Shown here: piece after piece, positions 1 through 8,526 of the stretch
Layout: every line of letters begins with the position of its first letter
Position numbering within the stretch: position 1 is the first letter of the stretch
Origin: Paenibacillus sp. 32352
Lineage (GTDB): Bacteria > Bacillota > Bacilli > Paenibacillales > NBRC-103111
Reading direction: 5' to 3'
DNA: 64,000 bases
Assembly: GCF_002042965.1 (NCBI RefSeq)
Contig: NZ_MZNT01000012.1
Location: forward strand, 186,001-250,000
Program-made: the position numbers and the translations under genes
The notes under the pieces: generated by a model
The model's input: only the letters and a program-made list of their open reading frames with translations
Databases searched by the model: none
Told to the model about the DNA's origin: nothing

Positions 1-415
1 GTACGTCTGGTCGGGCATTTGGCAGGGAATGGGCTGGGGAAGCATTATATACTTGGCTGCGCTATCGGGTGTTGACCCTTCATTGCATGAAGCGGCTACC
101 GTGGACGGCGCCAATAAGTTTCAACGGGCTTGGTATATCGACATTCCTTCCATTATGCCGACCATTGTAACCCTGTTGATCTTAAACTGCGGGGGCATAT
201 TGGGGGTCGGGTTCGAAAAGGCTTTTCTGATGCAAAACTCCTTGAATTTGCAAACCTCGGAGGTCATCTCGACTTATGTGTACAAGGTTGGGCTGCTTCA
301 ATCCCAATTCAGCTTTTCTGCTGCGGTCGGGTTGTTCAACTCAGTTATTAATTTAGTCATGCTGCTTACCGTTAATAAATTAGCTAAGAGACTAGGCCAG
401 TCCGGCATTTTCTAA
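1..415 (+). CDS. Carbohydrate ABC transporter permease, LplB type (5' end outside window)
   Basis: This is the C-terminal part of an inner-membrane subunit of a sugar ABC importer; the frame is open from base 2. The cytoplasmic loop that contacts the ATPase is visible as HEAATVDGANKFQ, followed by hydrophobic segments and a typical short basic tail. The stop overlaps the ribosome binding site of the next permease, so the two are translated as a pair. LplB-type permeases normally act with a YtcP/LplC-type partner and a lipoprotein, and the partner follows directly. The binding protein must lie upstream of the window. No ATPase gene is seen, as is common where one MsmX-like ATPase serves many importers (known for the family, inferred here). 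Confidence 0.9.
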   Translation, partial: YVWSGIWQGMGWGSIIYLAALSGVDPSLHEAATVDGANKFQRAWYIDIPSIMPTIVTLLILNCGGILGVGFEKAFLMQNSLNLQTSEVISTYVYKVGLLQSQFSFSAAVGLFNSVINLVMLLTVNKLAKRLGQSGIF

Positions 416-425
416 GGAGGGACCC

Positions 426-1328
426 ATGAGCATCGTTGTGCGCAGAGGCAGGGCCGATAAGATCTATGATATTATTAATTTTACCTTTTTGGCCGTACTA
501 TTCGTCATCGTGCTGTATCCGCTGTATTTTGTTGTTATCGCCTCCTTCAGTGACCCGTCTGCTGTTGGTACGGGGAGAGTCTTTTTATTCCCCAAAGGGT
601 TTAATTTAAACGGGTATGAATTGATTTTTAACTATAAACAGCTATGGATCGGTTATAGGAACACCGTATTGTATACGATAGGCGGGACGGTACTTAGCGT
701 CTCTCTGACGCTTATGACCGCCTATGCATTCTCACGGAAGGATATGGTTGGGCGGGGATTTATCGTTACCCTGTTCATCATTCCCATGTTCATTCACGGA
801 GGACTTATTCCCACCTATTTGCTTGTACGAAATTTGCATATGCTAGATAATCCGTTGACTGTCATTATTTTGGGCTGCGTCAGCATGTGGAATATCATCA
901 TCACACGGACTTTTTTTCAATCCACCATCCCTCACGAGCTGTTCGAAGCTGCAAAAATGGACGGATGCGGAAACATCAGCTATTTTACGAAGGTTGTTTT
1001 ACCGCTTTCCAAGGCGATTATTGCCGTACTGGTCGTATTCGCTGCGGTCGGACAGTGGAATTCATTTTTCAATGCTCTAATCTACCTGAACGATAGAAAC
1101 TTGATCCCTCTCCAATTGGTGCTGAGAGAAATCCTGACAAGTCAGACGCAAATGATGCAGCAGCTTGAAATGGGAATTGGAGATCAGGATATGGCTCAAA
1201 AAACGTTTTTGGCTGAATCAGTCAAATATGGAATTATCATCGTTTCCAGCCTGCCAGTGCTATGTATTTACCCTTTTGCCCAAAAATATTTTGTCCAAGG
1301 AGTCATGATCGGCTCGCTTAAAGGATAG
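426..1328 (+). CDS. Carbohydrate ABC transporter permease, YtcP/LplC type
   Basis: This 300-residue membrane protein is the second permease of the sugar importer. It has an N-terminal transmembrane segment followed by the usual periplasmic stretch, several further membrane segments, the ATPase-contact loop FEAAKMDGCG near residue 175, and the ending MIGSLKG that is typical of this subfamily. The ATG is preceded by TAAGGAGGG overlapping the stop of the upstream permease. The next gene follows 13 bases after the stop, so the sialidase-fold proteins downstream are probably in the same operon and act on the imported or released sugar. Substrate cannot be read from the sequence. Confidence 0.92.
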   Translation: MSIVVRRGRADKIYDIINFTFLAVLFVIVLYPLYFVVIASFSDPSAVGTGRVFLFPKGFNLNGYELIFNYKQLWIGYRNTVLYTIGGTVLSVSLTLMTAYAFSRKDMVGRGFIVTLFIIPMFIHGGLIPTYLLVRNLHMLDNPLTVIILGCVSMWNIIITRTFFQSTIPHELFEAAKMDGCGNISYFTKVVLPLSKAIIAVLVVFAAVGQWNSFFNALIYLNDRNLIPLQLVLREILTSQTQMMQQLEMGIGDQDMAQKTFLAESVKYGIIIVSSLPVLCIYPFAQKYFVQGVMIGSLKG

Positions 1329-1341
1329 GAGGTAGTTAGAT

Positions 1342-2559
1342 ATGAAACCGCTTGCGGACGAATTTATCAAAATATATGAATCGAGTGAGCCGTCATCTGT
1401 TTATTGCTATAGCCCGGGTCTCGTTCGGCTTGCCTCGGGGAGACTGGTGGCGACCATGGACCTGGGAGGTCCAGGTATGAAGCAACCCATCGGAAAAATA
1501 TTCACGTCGGATGACAAAGGGAAAACATGGGTTCATCGAGGGGATTTTCCGTTTGGCCACGCGAGGCCTTTCGTTGCGGGCGAATCCCTCTATATACTAG
1601 GCCATCATGGAGATCTAGCGATCATTCGCTCCGATGACGAGGGAGAATGCTGGACGGAACCGGTATCACTGACGAATGGAGAGCAGTGGCATCAGGCGCC
1701 ATGTAACGTTCACTATGCGAATGGCTCTGTATATTTGGTCATGGAGAAGCATCTTTATGGCAAGATCGAAGTTTGGGGTGTCGGTGAATTGGCGCCTGTC
1801 CTGATGCGTGGCCAAACGGATACGGATTTGACGAAGGCCAATAGCTGGACGTTCGCTTCTGAGCTCGCCTTTTGTGACGCCGTTCCTGCTGAGGAGCTGG
1901 ATTATTTCGGAGTTCCGTTCTTTCACACTGATCCGAAGCGGTATATTGATCTCGCACCGGGCAGGGGATGTGCACCAGCAGGGTGGCTAGAGACCAATGT
2001 AGTACAGTTTGTAGATCCCGACCATTATTGGCATGATCCGAGCGGACGAACGTTCCATTTATGGATGCGATCTCATACGGGAGGCAGCGGCTATGCCGCC
2101 ATTGCCAAGGTCGTCGAGCAGGAGGACGGTTCGATGATCACAAAGCTGGAGCAGGTTCCTTCGGGGAAACGGATAGTGTACGTTCCTTGTCCGGGAGGGC
2201 AAATGAAATTTCACATCCTCTATGACGATGTGACCCGTCTTTATTGGCTGTTGAGTACGCAGGCGACCGATAGTATGACTAAAGCGGAACGGCTCCCAGC
2301 CGACCGTTACAATCTGCCGAACAATGAAAGGACGAGGCTGCAGCTGCATTTTTCCAAAAACTGCATCGATTGGTGCTTTGCCGGACTAGTCGCGGCAGGG
2401 CCTTCGGCCAGGCAGTCACGTCATTATGCAGCTATGGCTATTGATGGGGAGGACCTCCATATCCTCAGCCGGTCTGGCGATGAGCTGGCTTACAGTGCAC
2501 ATAACGGCAATTTTATCTCCTTTCATACCGTCAAGCATTTTCGCGAACTCGTGTACTGA
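1342..2559 (+). CDS. Sialidase-fold (BNR/Asp-box) protein, cytoplasmic
   Basis: This 405-residue protein has no signal peptide. Two Asp-boxes of the S-x-D-x-G-x-x-W kind are seen, SDDKGKTW near residue 54 and SDDEGECW near residue 99, which mark the six-bladed propeller fold of sialidases and related glycosidases. Location directly behind two sugar permeases suggests that it processes an imported oligosaccharide in the cytoplasm. Family members include GH33 sialidases but also enzymes of other specificity, and the catalytic Arg triad cannot be assigned by eye. The start is the ATG after AGGAGGT. The call of fold is fairly secure, the substrate is unknown. Confidence 0.75.
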   Translation: MKPLADEFIKIYESSEPSSVYCYSPGLVRLASGRLVATMDLGGPGMKQPIGKIFTSDDKGKTWVHRGDFPFGHARPFVAGESLYILGHHGDLAIIRSDDEGECWTEPVSLTNGEQWHQAPCNVHYANGSVYLVMEKHLYGKIEVWGVGELAPVLMRGQTDTDLTKANSWTFASELAFCDAVPAEELDYFGVPFFHTDPKRYIDLAPGRGCAPAGWLETNVVQFVDPDHYWHDPSGRTFHLWMRSHTGGSGYAAIAKVVEQEDGSMITKLEQVPSGKRIVYVPCPGGQMKFHILYDDVTRLYWLLSTQATDSMTKAERLPADRYNLPNNERTRLQLHFSKNCIDWCFAGLVAAGPSARQSRHYAAMAIDGEDLHILSRSGDELAYSAHNGNFISFHTVKHFRELVY

Positions 2560-2589
2560 AGCAAGCTAATTTAGGGAGGGGATTTCTAT

Positions 2590-5427
2590 ATGAAACGTGC
2601 CCAAAAGAATGGCAGCACTTTACTATTTCTGTTCATTGTGCTTTTCGTTATGTTCGCGGGAATTCCTGTTGCATCCGCCAACAACTATATGGATGTAGTA
2701 AAGTCGCAAATCGATTATTCCGATCCAAGTACGGGTGTTTACATTGGGAGTCCCAGCCTCGTGAAGCTCTCCGATGGGACGCTTCTTGCGAGTGATGACG
2801 ACTTCGGACCGAATGCATCGAACAAAACCACCAAGGTTTTTCGTTCTTTGGATGATGGAGCCACCTGGACGCAAACGGCAACGATCGACGGTCAATATTG
2901 GAGCACGTTGTTCGAGCATAACGGGGCTGTTTATTTGCTGGGGACCAACTACAGCCTAGGCTCCATCGCCATCCGCAAAAGCGTCGACGATGGTATCACC
3001 TGGAGCGATGCTTCCATTCTTTATCAAGGGGATGACAAGAATGTTAAATATCACACTGCGCCTACACCAGTGATTAAAGCGAACGGGCGCATCTATAAGG
3101 GCTTCGAGGTCTTATATCCATGGGGAATGTGGGCGTTTATCGTTTCTGCACCGGACACAGCGGACCTGATGAATCCTTCGAGCTGGACAAAATCGAACGA
3201 ATCCGACGTCAATCTTTATATCGAAGGCAACGCCGTAGTCGGACCGGATGGTCAGGTGTGGGATGTGCTCAGACGCTCGGTAATCAACCGTGCCGGCATA
3301 TACAAGCTCAGCGCGGACAACGAGACGTTTACTAAATACGGAGAATTTGACTTCCCCGGAGGAGACGTGAAGTTCACCATTCGTTACGACGCCGAATCCG
3401 GCAAATATATCGCACTCGTTAATGAGCATACCGACTATAACGTGACGCAAAACAATCAGCGCAACGTACTGTCGCTTATGTATTCGTCCGATCTTGTCCA
3501 TTGGACGCGGGGCAAGCTGCTCATCCAAGAAGACGAGAACTTAAGCTGGGCGAATTCCACCGCGAAAGACGGCTTTCAATATGTCGATTGGCAATTTGAG
3601 GGCAACGATCTGATCTATGTGTCCCGCACTTCTTACAACGGCGCAAACTCCAAGCATAACTCCAATCGGCTGACGTTCCATCGCCTCGCCGATTTCCGGA
3701 ATTATTTGCAGCCGGCCGAGTTAATCGGAGACTACTCCTTCAACGGCTACTCTCACGACGATTCTGCTCAGGGGAACGACCCGATCCGCATAGGCACGGG
3801 CGGGTATACAGACGGTAAATATGGGCTAGCGATCTCGATGAAAGGCACGGATTCCCTCAACATGCATTACATGATCGGTAATGAAATGGCCAATGCCGAT
3901 GCGGTTTCCGTCAGCGTATGGATCAACCCGAGTCTAATGCCCGCACAAGGCGCGCGTTATGATATTCTCAGCACGCGCATCGATGGCACGAATGAAGGGT
4001 TCGAGTTGATTGTCGACTCCGATTCAATACGGCTAGGAGCACGAAGCGACAAGGTCGACAGCTACCAAAGTAAGAGCTTCAGCTTCAACAGTCCGAACTC
4101 GTGGCATCATGTGGTAGGGGTTGTCGATTTTAAGAATAAGGCCATCAAGCTGTATTTAGACAAGGTTGAGCAGTCCCCCGGCGGAACGTTCACGTTCAGC
4201 CAAGATTATTACCGGCGATATTCACCTTCCCAGGAGGATCGAGTCGGCATGAATCCTAGCGGCGGCAAAAACTTCTATGGCATGCTGGATGAATTGAAAA
4301 TATACCGAAAAGCGCTGACACCGTCGGAAATCAACAGCTTGTACTATAATTTTGACGTTACGACTCCCGTTACTACCGCGACTGTTTCTCCGGCACAGCC
4401 AGACGGTACGAACGGCTGGTATGTGCATCCGGTTATGGTAACGCTGGCTGCCTCTGATAATGGCTCAGGAGTAGCTTCATCCGTGTACAGCCTGGACGGC
4501 GGAGCATCCTGGCAGACGTATACGGGCCCCGTAACGTTCGATCGCGATGGCGAGTATGCGCTTAGCTATCGTTCGACGGATCATGCAGGGAATGTCGAAG
4601 CAGCGAAGACCATCTCGTTTAAAATCGACAGGACCGTGCCGACAGCGACGATTACATACGGTAAGGCGGCCGATGGACGCGTCGTTGCGACCCTCTCCCC
4701 AAGCGAACCGGTAACGATTACGAACAACGGGGGTTCGCCTAGCTACAACTTTTATGATAATGACAGCTTCACCTTCGAATTTGTTGATGTAGCGGGTAAT
4801 AAAGGGACGGCAATGGCTTCTGTGAACAATATCCCGTCCCCAAGCACGGGTGCACCTGGAAAGCTCGTTCTGTCCGATGATAATGGGCACGATACAGGCA
4901 TTCAAGACGGCAATTACAACATCACCATGAATATGTGGTGTGGTAATAACGGTGAAATTTATAAATTGTATGAAAACGACATTCTGATCGATACCCAAAC
5001 CCTGATGGACCGGTCGCCCAATGCGCAATCGACCGTAACGGCGGTGACCTACAAGAAGAACGGCTCGTACCGGTATTACGCCGAGCTGACCAACGCATAC
5101 GGCACCACGAGAAGCGATGTTCGGACCGTCAACGTTACGCAAGCGGCTCCGGGCAAACCGATTCTATCTAACGATAACTGGGACGGGGATGGGAATTTCA
5201 GTCTCAGTATGAACATGTGGTGGGGGACGAACGGGACGACATACCGATTGTATGAGAACGGTATTCTTGTTGATACGAAGAAACTTATAGGCACATCGCC
5301 GCAAGCACAATCGGTGGTTACGGCGATTCAAGGCAAGCCGGTCGGTACGTACGAATACCGCTGCGAACTCGTCAATTACGCGGGAGCGACTTCGAGCGAA
5401 ACGATGATTGTGCAGGTAACTAAGTAA
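2590..5427 (+). CDS. Secreted multidomain sialidase-fold protein with LamG and Ig-like domains
   Basis: This 945-residue exported protein starts with a signal peptide cleaved about after ASA-30. Residues 35-390 hold Asp-boxes (SLDDGATW, SVDDGITW) of a sialidase-type propeller. Residues about 393-588 look like a LamG/concanavalin-type domain ending in the usual LDELKIYRKALTPSEI. Residues about 589-690 resemble an OmpL47-type Ig domain with another Asp-box (SLDGGASW). At about 754 and 852 two copies of a roughly 95-residue domain begin with APGK-L/P-LS-DN and contain MNMWxGxNG; these resemble the Fn3-like domain of bacterial chitinases. The protein is likely the extracellular partner of the preceding cytoplasmic propeller. 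It is the last gene of the operon and is followed by a terminator. Confidence 0.82.
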   Translation: MKRAQKNGSTLLFLFIVLFVMFAGIPVASANNYMDVVKSQIDYSDPSTGVYIGSPSLVKLSDGTLLASDDDFGPNASNKTTKVFRSLDDGATWTQTATIDGQYWSTLFEHNGAVYLLGTNYSLGSIAIRKSVDDGITWSDASILYQGDDKNVKYHTAPTPVIKANGRIYKGFEVLYPWGMWAFIVSAPDTADLMNPSSWTKSNESDVNLYIEGNAVVGPDGQVWDVLRRSVINRAGIYKLSADNETFTKYGEFDFPGGDVKFTIRYDAESGKYIALVNEHTDYNVTQNNQRNVLSLMYSSDLVHWTRGKLLIQEDENLSWANSTAKDGFQYVDWQFEGNDLIYVSRTSYNGANSKHNSNRLTFHRLADFRNYLQPAELIGDYSFNGYSHDDSAQGNDPIRIGTGGYTDGKYGLAISMKGTDSLNMHYMIGNEMANADAVSVSVWINPSLMPAQGARYDILSTRIDGTNEGFELIVDSDSIRLGARSDKVDSYQSKSFSFNSPNSWHHVVGVVDFKNKAIKLYLDKVEQSPGGTFTFSQDYYRRYSPSQEDRVGMNPSGGKNFYGMLDELKIYRKALTPSEINSLYYNFDVTTPVTTATVSPAQPDGTNGWYVHPVMVTLAASDNGSGVASSVYSLDGGASWQTYTGPVTFDRDGEYALSYRSTDHAGNVEAAKTISFKIDRTVPTATITYGKAADGRVVATLSPSEPVTITNNGGSPSYNFYDNDSFTFEFVDVAGNKGTAMASVNNIPSPSTGAPGKLVLSDDNGHDTGIQDGNYNITMNMWCGNNGEIYKLYENDILIDTQTLMDRSPNAQSTVTAVTYKKNGSYRYYAELTNAYGTTRSDVRTVNVTQAAPGKPILSNDNWDGDGNFSLSMNMWWGTNGTTYRLYENGILVDTKKLIGTSPQAQSVVTAIQGKPVGTYEYRCELVNYAGATSSETMIVQVTK

Positions 5428-5469
5428 TCGTGCTTACAGTTTAGTTGAATAAAATGGATAAAAAAATGA

Positions 5470-5504
5470 CGACCAAAAGGAATATTCCTTATTCCTTTTG
5501 GTCG
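5470..5504 (+). terminator. Terminator hairpin, copy 1 (without T-run)
   Basis: Perfect 15-bp stem CGACCAAAAGGAATA with a 5-base loop, 43 bases after the stop of the secreted propeller gene. The bases after the stem are CTAGGC, not a T-run. The same hairpin occurs again at 5714-5748, where it is followed by a T-run. The 37-bp stretch 5469-5505 is identical to 5713-5749. Confidence 0.7.
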
Positions 5505-5510
5505 CTAGGC

Positions 5511-5707
5511 TGTCGAGAAACCTAATAGAGCTTGAACTATTGCCAATATACTCCGATGGGGTATCCCCCTCCAGCCGCTGTTGAAACCCGTGAATTAGAT
5601 TATATTTAGTGGTATTTTCACGGGTTTCAAAGGCGGACGTAAACTCCTCCGAGGCATACCCCACCTCCATATGTAGCATAGTTCACGCAAAACAGGGTTT
5701 CTCGACA
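5511..5707. mobile_element. MITE-like 197-bp element with nested inverted repeats
   Basis: The ends are inverted repeats TGTCGAGAAACC (5511-5522) and GGTTTCTCGACA (5696-5707). Inside lie a second pair, GGGGTAT / a near-matching ATACCCC, and a perfect central pair TTGAAACCCGTGAA / TTCACGGGTTTCAA, so the whole strand can fold into one long hairpin. It carries no plausible gene. It sits between two identical 37-bp copies of the host terminator, which looks like an insertion with target duplication. It may be a non-autonomous relative of an insertion sequence; the parent was not identified. Confidence 0.6.
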
Positions 5708-5713
5708 AACTCA

Positions 5714-5755
5714 CGACCAAAAGGAATATTCCTTATTCCTTTTGGTCGCCTTTTT
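5714..5755 (+). terminator. Terminator hairpin, copy 2 (with T-run)
   Basis: Identical 15-bp stem to the hairpin at 5470, here followed by GCCTTTTTATTTT. This is probably the original 3' half of the terminator of the operon ending at 5427. Confidence 0.8.
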
Positions 5756-5957
5756 ATTTTAACAGGGTGAGGTACAGGAAAGGGTTCGGGATCTTTTGGG
5801 TTGCCCCCAATTAGAGCCATCCAGCGCTTACGTGAAACGTTACCTTAAAAAAAGACATTGAGTTCACCTTATCACTCTATATTTTGCTGCAAGGGTCATA
5901 CATCCGCTTTACCTACAATATCATAAGTTTAGATCTGCAATCTAAAGAGGTGAGCCA

Positions 5958-6401
5958 ATGGCGGTCGTAAAAGCCAGGAAACAGGATATTGATATGCTGG
6001 CAAGGTTGCTTCGAGCTGAAGCTGAGACTGAGGGCGAAATGGGGATGCTCCTTGTTGGAAATGTTGGCATTAACCGAATAAGAGCGAATTGCTCCGATTT
6101 TAAAGGCATCCGGACAATTCCCCAAATGATCAACCAGGCGCATGCGTTCGAAGCGTTGCAACATGGTTTGTACTATCAAAATGCAAGAGATAGGGAACGC
6201 CGTCTGGCGCGACGGGCTGTGAATGGGGAGCGGAACTGGCCAGCCAAATTCTCCCTATGGTATTTCCGTCCAGGAACGTTCGAAAATCCAGGACCATGTC
6301 CGGAAACCTGGTATAATCAGCCGCTCGTAGGACGATTCAGGAAGCACTGTTTTTTTGAACCGACCGGGGAAGAATGTGAAAATGTATATAGAACGTTTTA
6401 G
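5958..6401 (+). CDS. cwlJ: Spore cortex-lytic cell wall hydrolase CwlJ
   Basis: This 147-residue protein matches the CwlJ/Hydrolase_2 family over its full length (Bacillus CwlJ is about 142 residues). The conserved stretch LLVGNVGINRIRANCSDFKG near residue 31, HAFEA, and NGERxWPAKFSLWYFRP near residue 90 are all seen. The catalytic-site Glu region is RAEAETEGE near residue 18. CwlJ degrades the muramic-delta-lactam peptidoglycan of the spore cortex during germination and is made in the mother cell. It usually needs GerQ for localisation; no gerQ is seen here. The ATG follows AAGAGGTGAG. The gene is monocistronic with its own terminator. Confidence 0.95.
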   Translation: MAVVKARKQDIDMLARLLRAEAETEGEMGMLLVGNVGINRIRANCSDFKGIRTIPQMINQAHAFEALQHGLYYQNARDRERRLARRAVNGERNWPAKFSLWYFRPGTFENPGPCPETWYNQPLVGRFRKHCFFEPTGEECENVYRTF

Positions 6402-6448
6402 TTTTTATAAACGAAAAGAGCCCAGGATCTCTTAATCTTGTCAAACAA

Positions 6449-6492
6449 AGAGGGTGCCCTCAGCCATTTTCATGGCTTTTGGGACACCCTCT
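6449..6492 (+). terminator. Intrinsic terminator of cwlJ
   Basis: Stem AGAGGGTGCCC / GGGACACCCTCT with one bulged base and a small inner hairpin (AGCCA...TGGCT), 47 bases after the cwlJ stop. The T-run is poor. Confidence 0.6.
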
Positions 6493-6564
6493 TGACTTGC
6501 TCATGAAAATTCTTACATGCTAAATGATAATGACCACAAATGCCTGGTGGGGGTTTAGTGGAGC

Positions 6565-6613
6565 AAACGAAAGCCAGTTTGCATTCTTGGCGAATGGAAA
6601 CTGGCTTTCGTTT
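6565..6613. repeat. Perfect 16-bp inverted repeat
   Basis: AAACGAAAGCCAGTTT and its exact reverse complement are separated by 17 bases. It could end transcription from either side or be an end of a small element. The surrounding open frame of 88 codons is not convincing as a gene. Confidence 0.6.
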
Positions 6614-7128
6614 ACCATGAACCTGATTTTTCTAAAGGAAACCGTTCTCTACAGTCGGATATGGGGTGGAAAGTGGAATGTCCCATTTACGACAAATATC
6701 TTTGAACCTCTCGTGAACGTTCTTTTTATTGTTTGTTTCATACCGCTGACAATGAGCTCAATAGTTGCTTTGTTTGCAGTTGAAAGGTAAACTACATGCC
6801 CGTCTGACACCTTTTGTCTTATCCAATTTTGTCGAAGGTTGCCAGCAATAAGTGGGGATGAAAGGGACACATGTGAATGAAAAGTATTATATTTATGATT
6901 TGCTTGATTGGAAATTCAGTCCGTATTACATAGTTATTTGACCCTTTGAACCCCACAATAACTAAAGGAAATCTCTGGCAAAGTAGAGAAAGATTTTAGG
7001 AAAGGTAATTTTGCTAAAGGATTGTAAGTAAAAAATTGTTAAATAGTAAACATTATAGTAGTATTTTAGGAGCAGTAAGCTACTTATTGTTATTAAATCA
7101 TGAACCCTCTGAAAGGTAGATTGAGATT
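6614..7128. other. Non-coding AT-rich interval
   Basis: No convincing gene is seen. The last 150 bases before the lipoprotein gene are strongly AT-rich and contain several TATA-like boxes; a specific promoter cannot be assigned by eye. Confidence 0.4.
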
Positions 7129-7836
7129 ATGTTTAAAAGAAAGTTGTGCATTTTAGTGCTGATGCTGCTGGCCACGGGATGCGGAAAGTCCATTGATGTA
7201 AAACATGAGGAAATGATCAAAACGACAAATACAGTACCAGAATTGAAGGAAAAGAAGATCGAGTTGGCTAAAACAGAGAATGGCATTATGCTACTTGCAA
7301 ATAAGCAAGCAGAGGGGGACTTATTTAAGGAGATTACCATCCAAACTAAGGAAAGAAGTAAAGTTTTTCCTTGGAGCACTTCAACAAACCCCACCTACTA
7401 TCCGGTAGTTAAAGTTGGTGATTTCTATACGGACAATAAAGAAGAACTAGCTGTTATCCTTACAAAAGGCTACGGAACGGGTGTTTTAGAACAAAAGGTT
7501 CATGTATTAAATGTAGCAGACCTTTCAGAAATTCCAGTTGAAAACCCTATGGACGCCGCATACGAACAGGTTCCTTCGAAAATTACCACTGCAGGCGACT
7601 CAGTTACGGTTGAATTAGAAATAAATAAAAAAAAGATTGAAAAAAAATACAAAAAATCAGATGCAGCTGCTTGGTTTGAAAAGGTTGGCTATGGAGCAAT
7701 AACCGAGTATACATTTAAGGACAATAAGTTATTGGCAACCTTATCGGTAAATATATCTCCTGCAGAAACTGCAGGTAACTTAGTTGTGGAGTATGGTAAC
7801 GATCTAAAAGTAAAGAGTATTACTTTTAAAGATTGA
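7129..7836 (+). CDS. Predicted lipoprotein of unknown function
   Basis: This 235-residue protein begins with a basic start, a hydrophobic segment and the lipobox LATG-C with the acceptor Cys at residue 18, so it should be anchored to the outer face of the membrane. The mature part is rich in Lys and Glu, including a KKKIEKKYKK stretch near residue 167, and has no enzyme motif that I recognise. The phrase TDNKEELAVILTKGYGTGVLEQKVHVL resembles VCBS-free beta-propeller-like repeats found in small Bacillus lipoproteins. Its AT-rich coding sequence differs from the neighbouring operons. It stands alone, followed by decayed sequence. Confidence 0.75.
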   Translation: MFKRKLCILVLMLLATGCGKSIDVKHEEMIKTTNTVPELKEKKIELAKTENGIMLLANKQAEGDLFKEITIQTKERSKVFPWSTSTNPTYYPVVKVGDFYTDNKEELAVILTKGYGTGVLEQKVHVLNVADLSEIPVENPMDAAYEQVPSKITTAGDSVTVELEINKKKIEKKYKKSDAAAWFEKVGYGAITEYTFKDNKLLATLSVNISPAETAGNLVVEYGNDLKVKSITFKD

Positions 7837-7924
7837 GTAATCAAAAGAGGATCCTTTTACTGCCTGGAAAAACGATTTCTCCCGGTAACCCTGTTATGCC
7901 CATCACACGACCCCCCGGCTTGAA

Positions 7925-8158
7925 ATGACCCGCTTTTCCGCCAACCTCTTTTACTTTAACCTACTGGATAATGCAGTAAAATTCTCTCCACAGGTTTGAG
8001 AAATACATATCCGAATTTATGATACGACCGACCAAGTATTCGTTCTGATCAGCGATAAAGGACCGGGTATTCCATTGGAAAAACAAAAGTATGACTTTTT
8101 GATAAATTTTATCAAGGTGCGAAGTTGCACATCCTCAGAACTAATCACGATAATTTGA
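7925..8158 (+). pseudogene. Decayed histidine kinase fragment (HATPase domain)
   Basis: In one frame the sequence reads an N-box (NLLDNAVKFSPQ), an in-frame TGA at 7997, then VFVLISDKGPGIP, which is the G1 box of the ATP-binding domain, and a degenerate FIKVR where FDKFYR-like residues are expected. The N-terminal sensor and dimerisation domains are absent. This is the remnant of a sensor kinase that has lost its 5' part and acquired a stop. Confidence 0.75.
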
Positions 8159-8188
8159 AAGGGATCTCCTTAAATGAGGAGTTCCCTT
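8159..8188 (+). terminator. Intrinsic terminator-like hairpin
   Basis: AAGGGATCTCCT pairs with AGGAGTTCCCTT (one mismatch) directly after the stop of the dead kinase frame; it is probably the terminator of that former gene. Confidence 0.6.
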
Positions 8189-8526
8189 ATTTCGTGGTGT
8201 TCTATTATCCCTGCCATATATTAGCGATTATCTGATATATCCTGATATGAATATAACGATATATTAAGATAATATTAACAATATCAAGTGATTTACAAGA
8301 TCTCAAAATATATATCATTGATTATGTCAGTGACATAAAGTAAGCTCGATTTAGATCACCAATCTGGGGCACGCTTCATACGGGGTCGAGAAAAATTTGA
8401 ACCAGCTGCAAGGCTTCTAAAGTACCACAGCGGCGTATGCAGTCTATGGACAAATGTCCGAATGATAACGCTTCCTTTTTTTGCAGCTCCGTTCGTTACT
8501 ATCGTTTAAACAAAGGATGACCATGG
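8189..8526. other. AT-rich intergenic region upstream of the regulator
   Basis: The first half (8215-8330) is very AT-rich with repeated GATATAT-like words; the second half has normal composition and ends in AAAGGA, the ribosome binding site of the regulator, nine bases before its ATG. No gene is seen. Confidence 0.4.

Noticed and set aside
4477..5142. Long minus-strand open frame of 221 codons inside the secreted propeller gene
   Set aside because: It is antisense to well-defined repeat domains and its composition is that of a shadow frame.
6524..6790. Open frame of 88 codons overlapping the perfect inverted repeat at 6565-6613
   Set aside because: It runs through a 16-bp hairpin, lacks a ribosome binding site and has no recognisable pattern, so it is probably chance.
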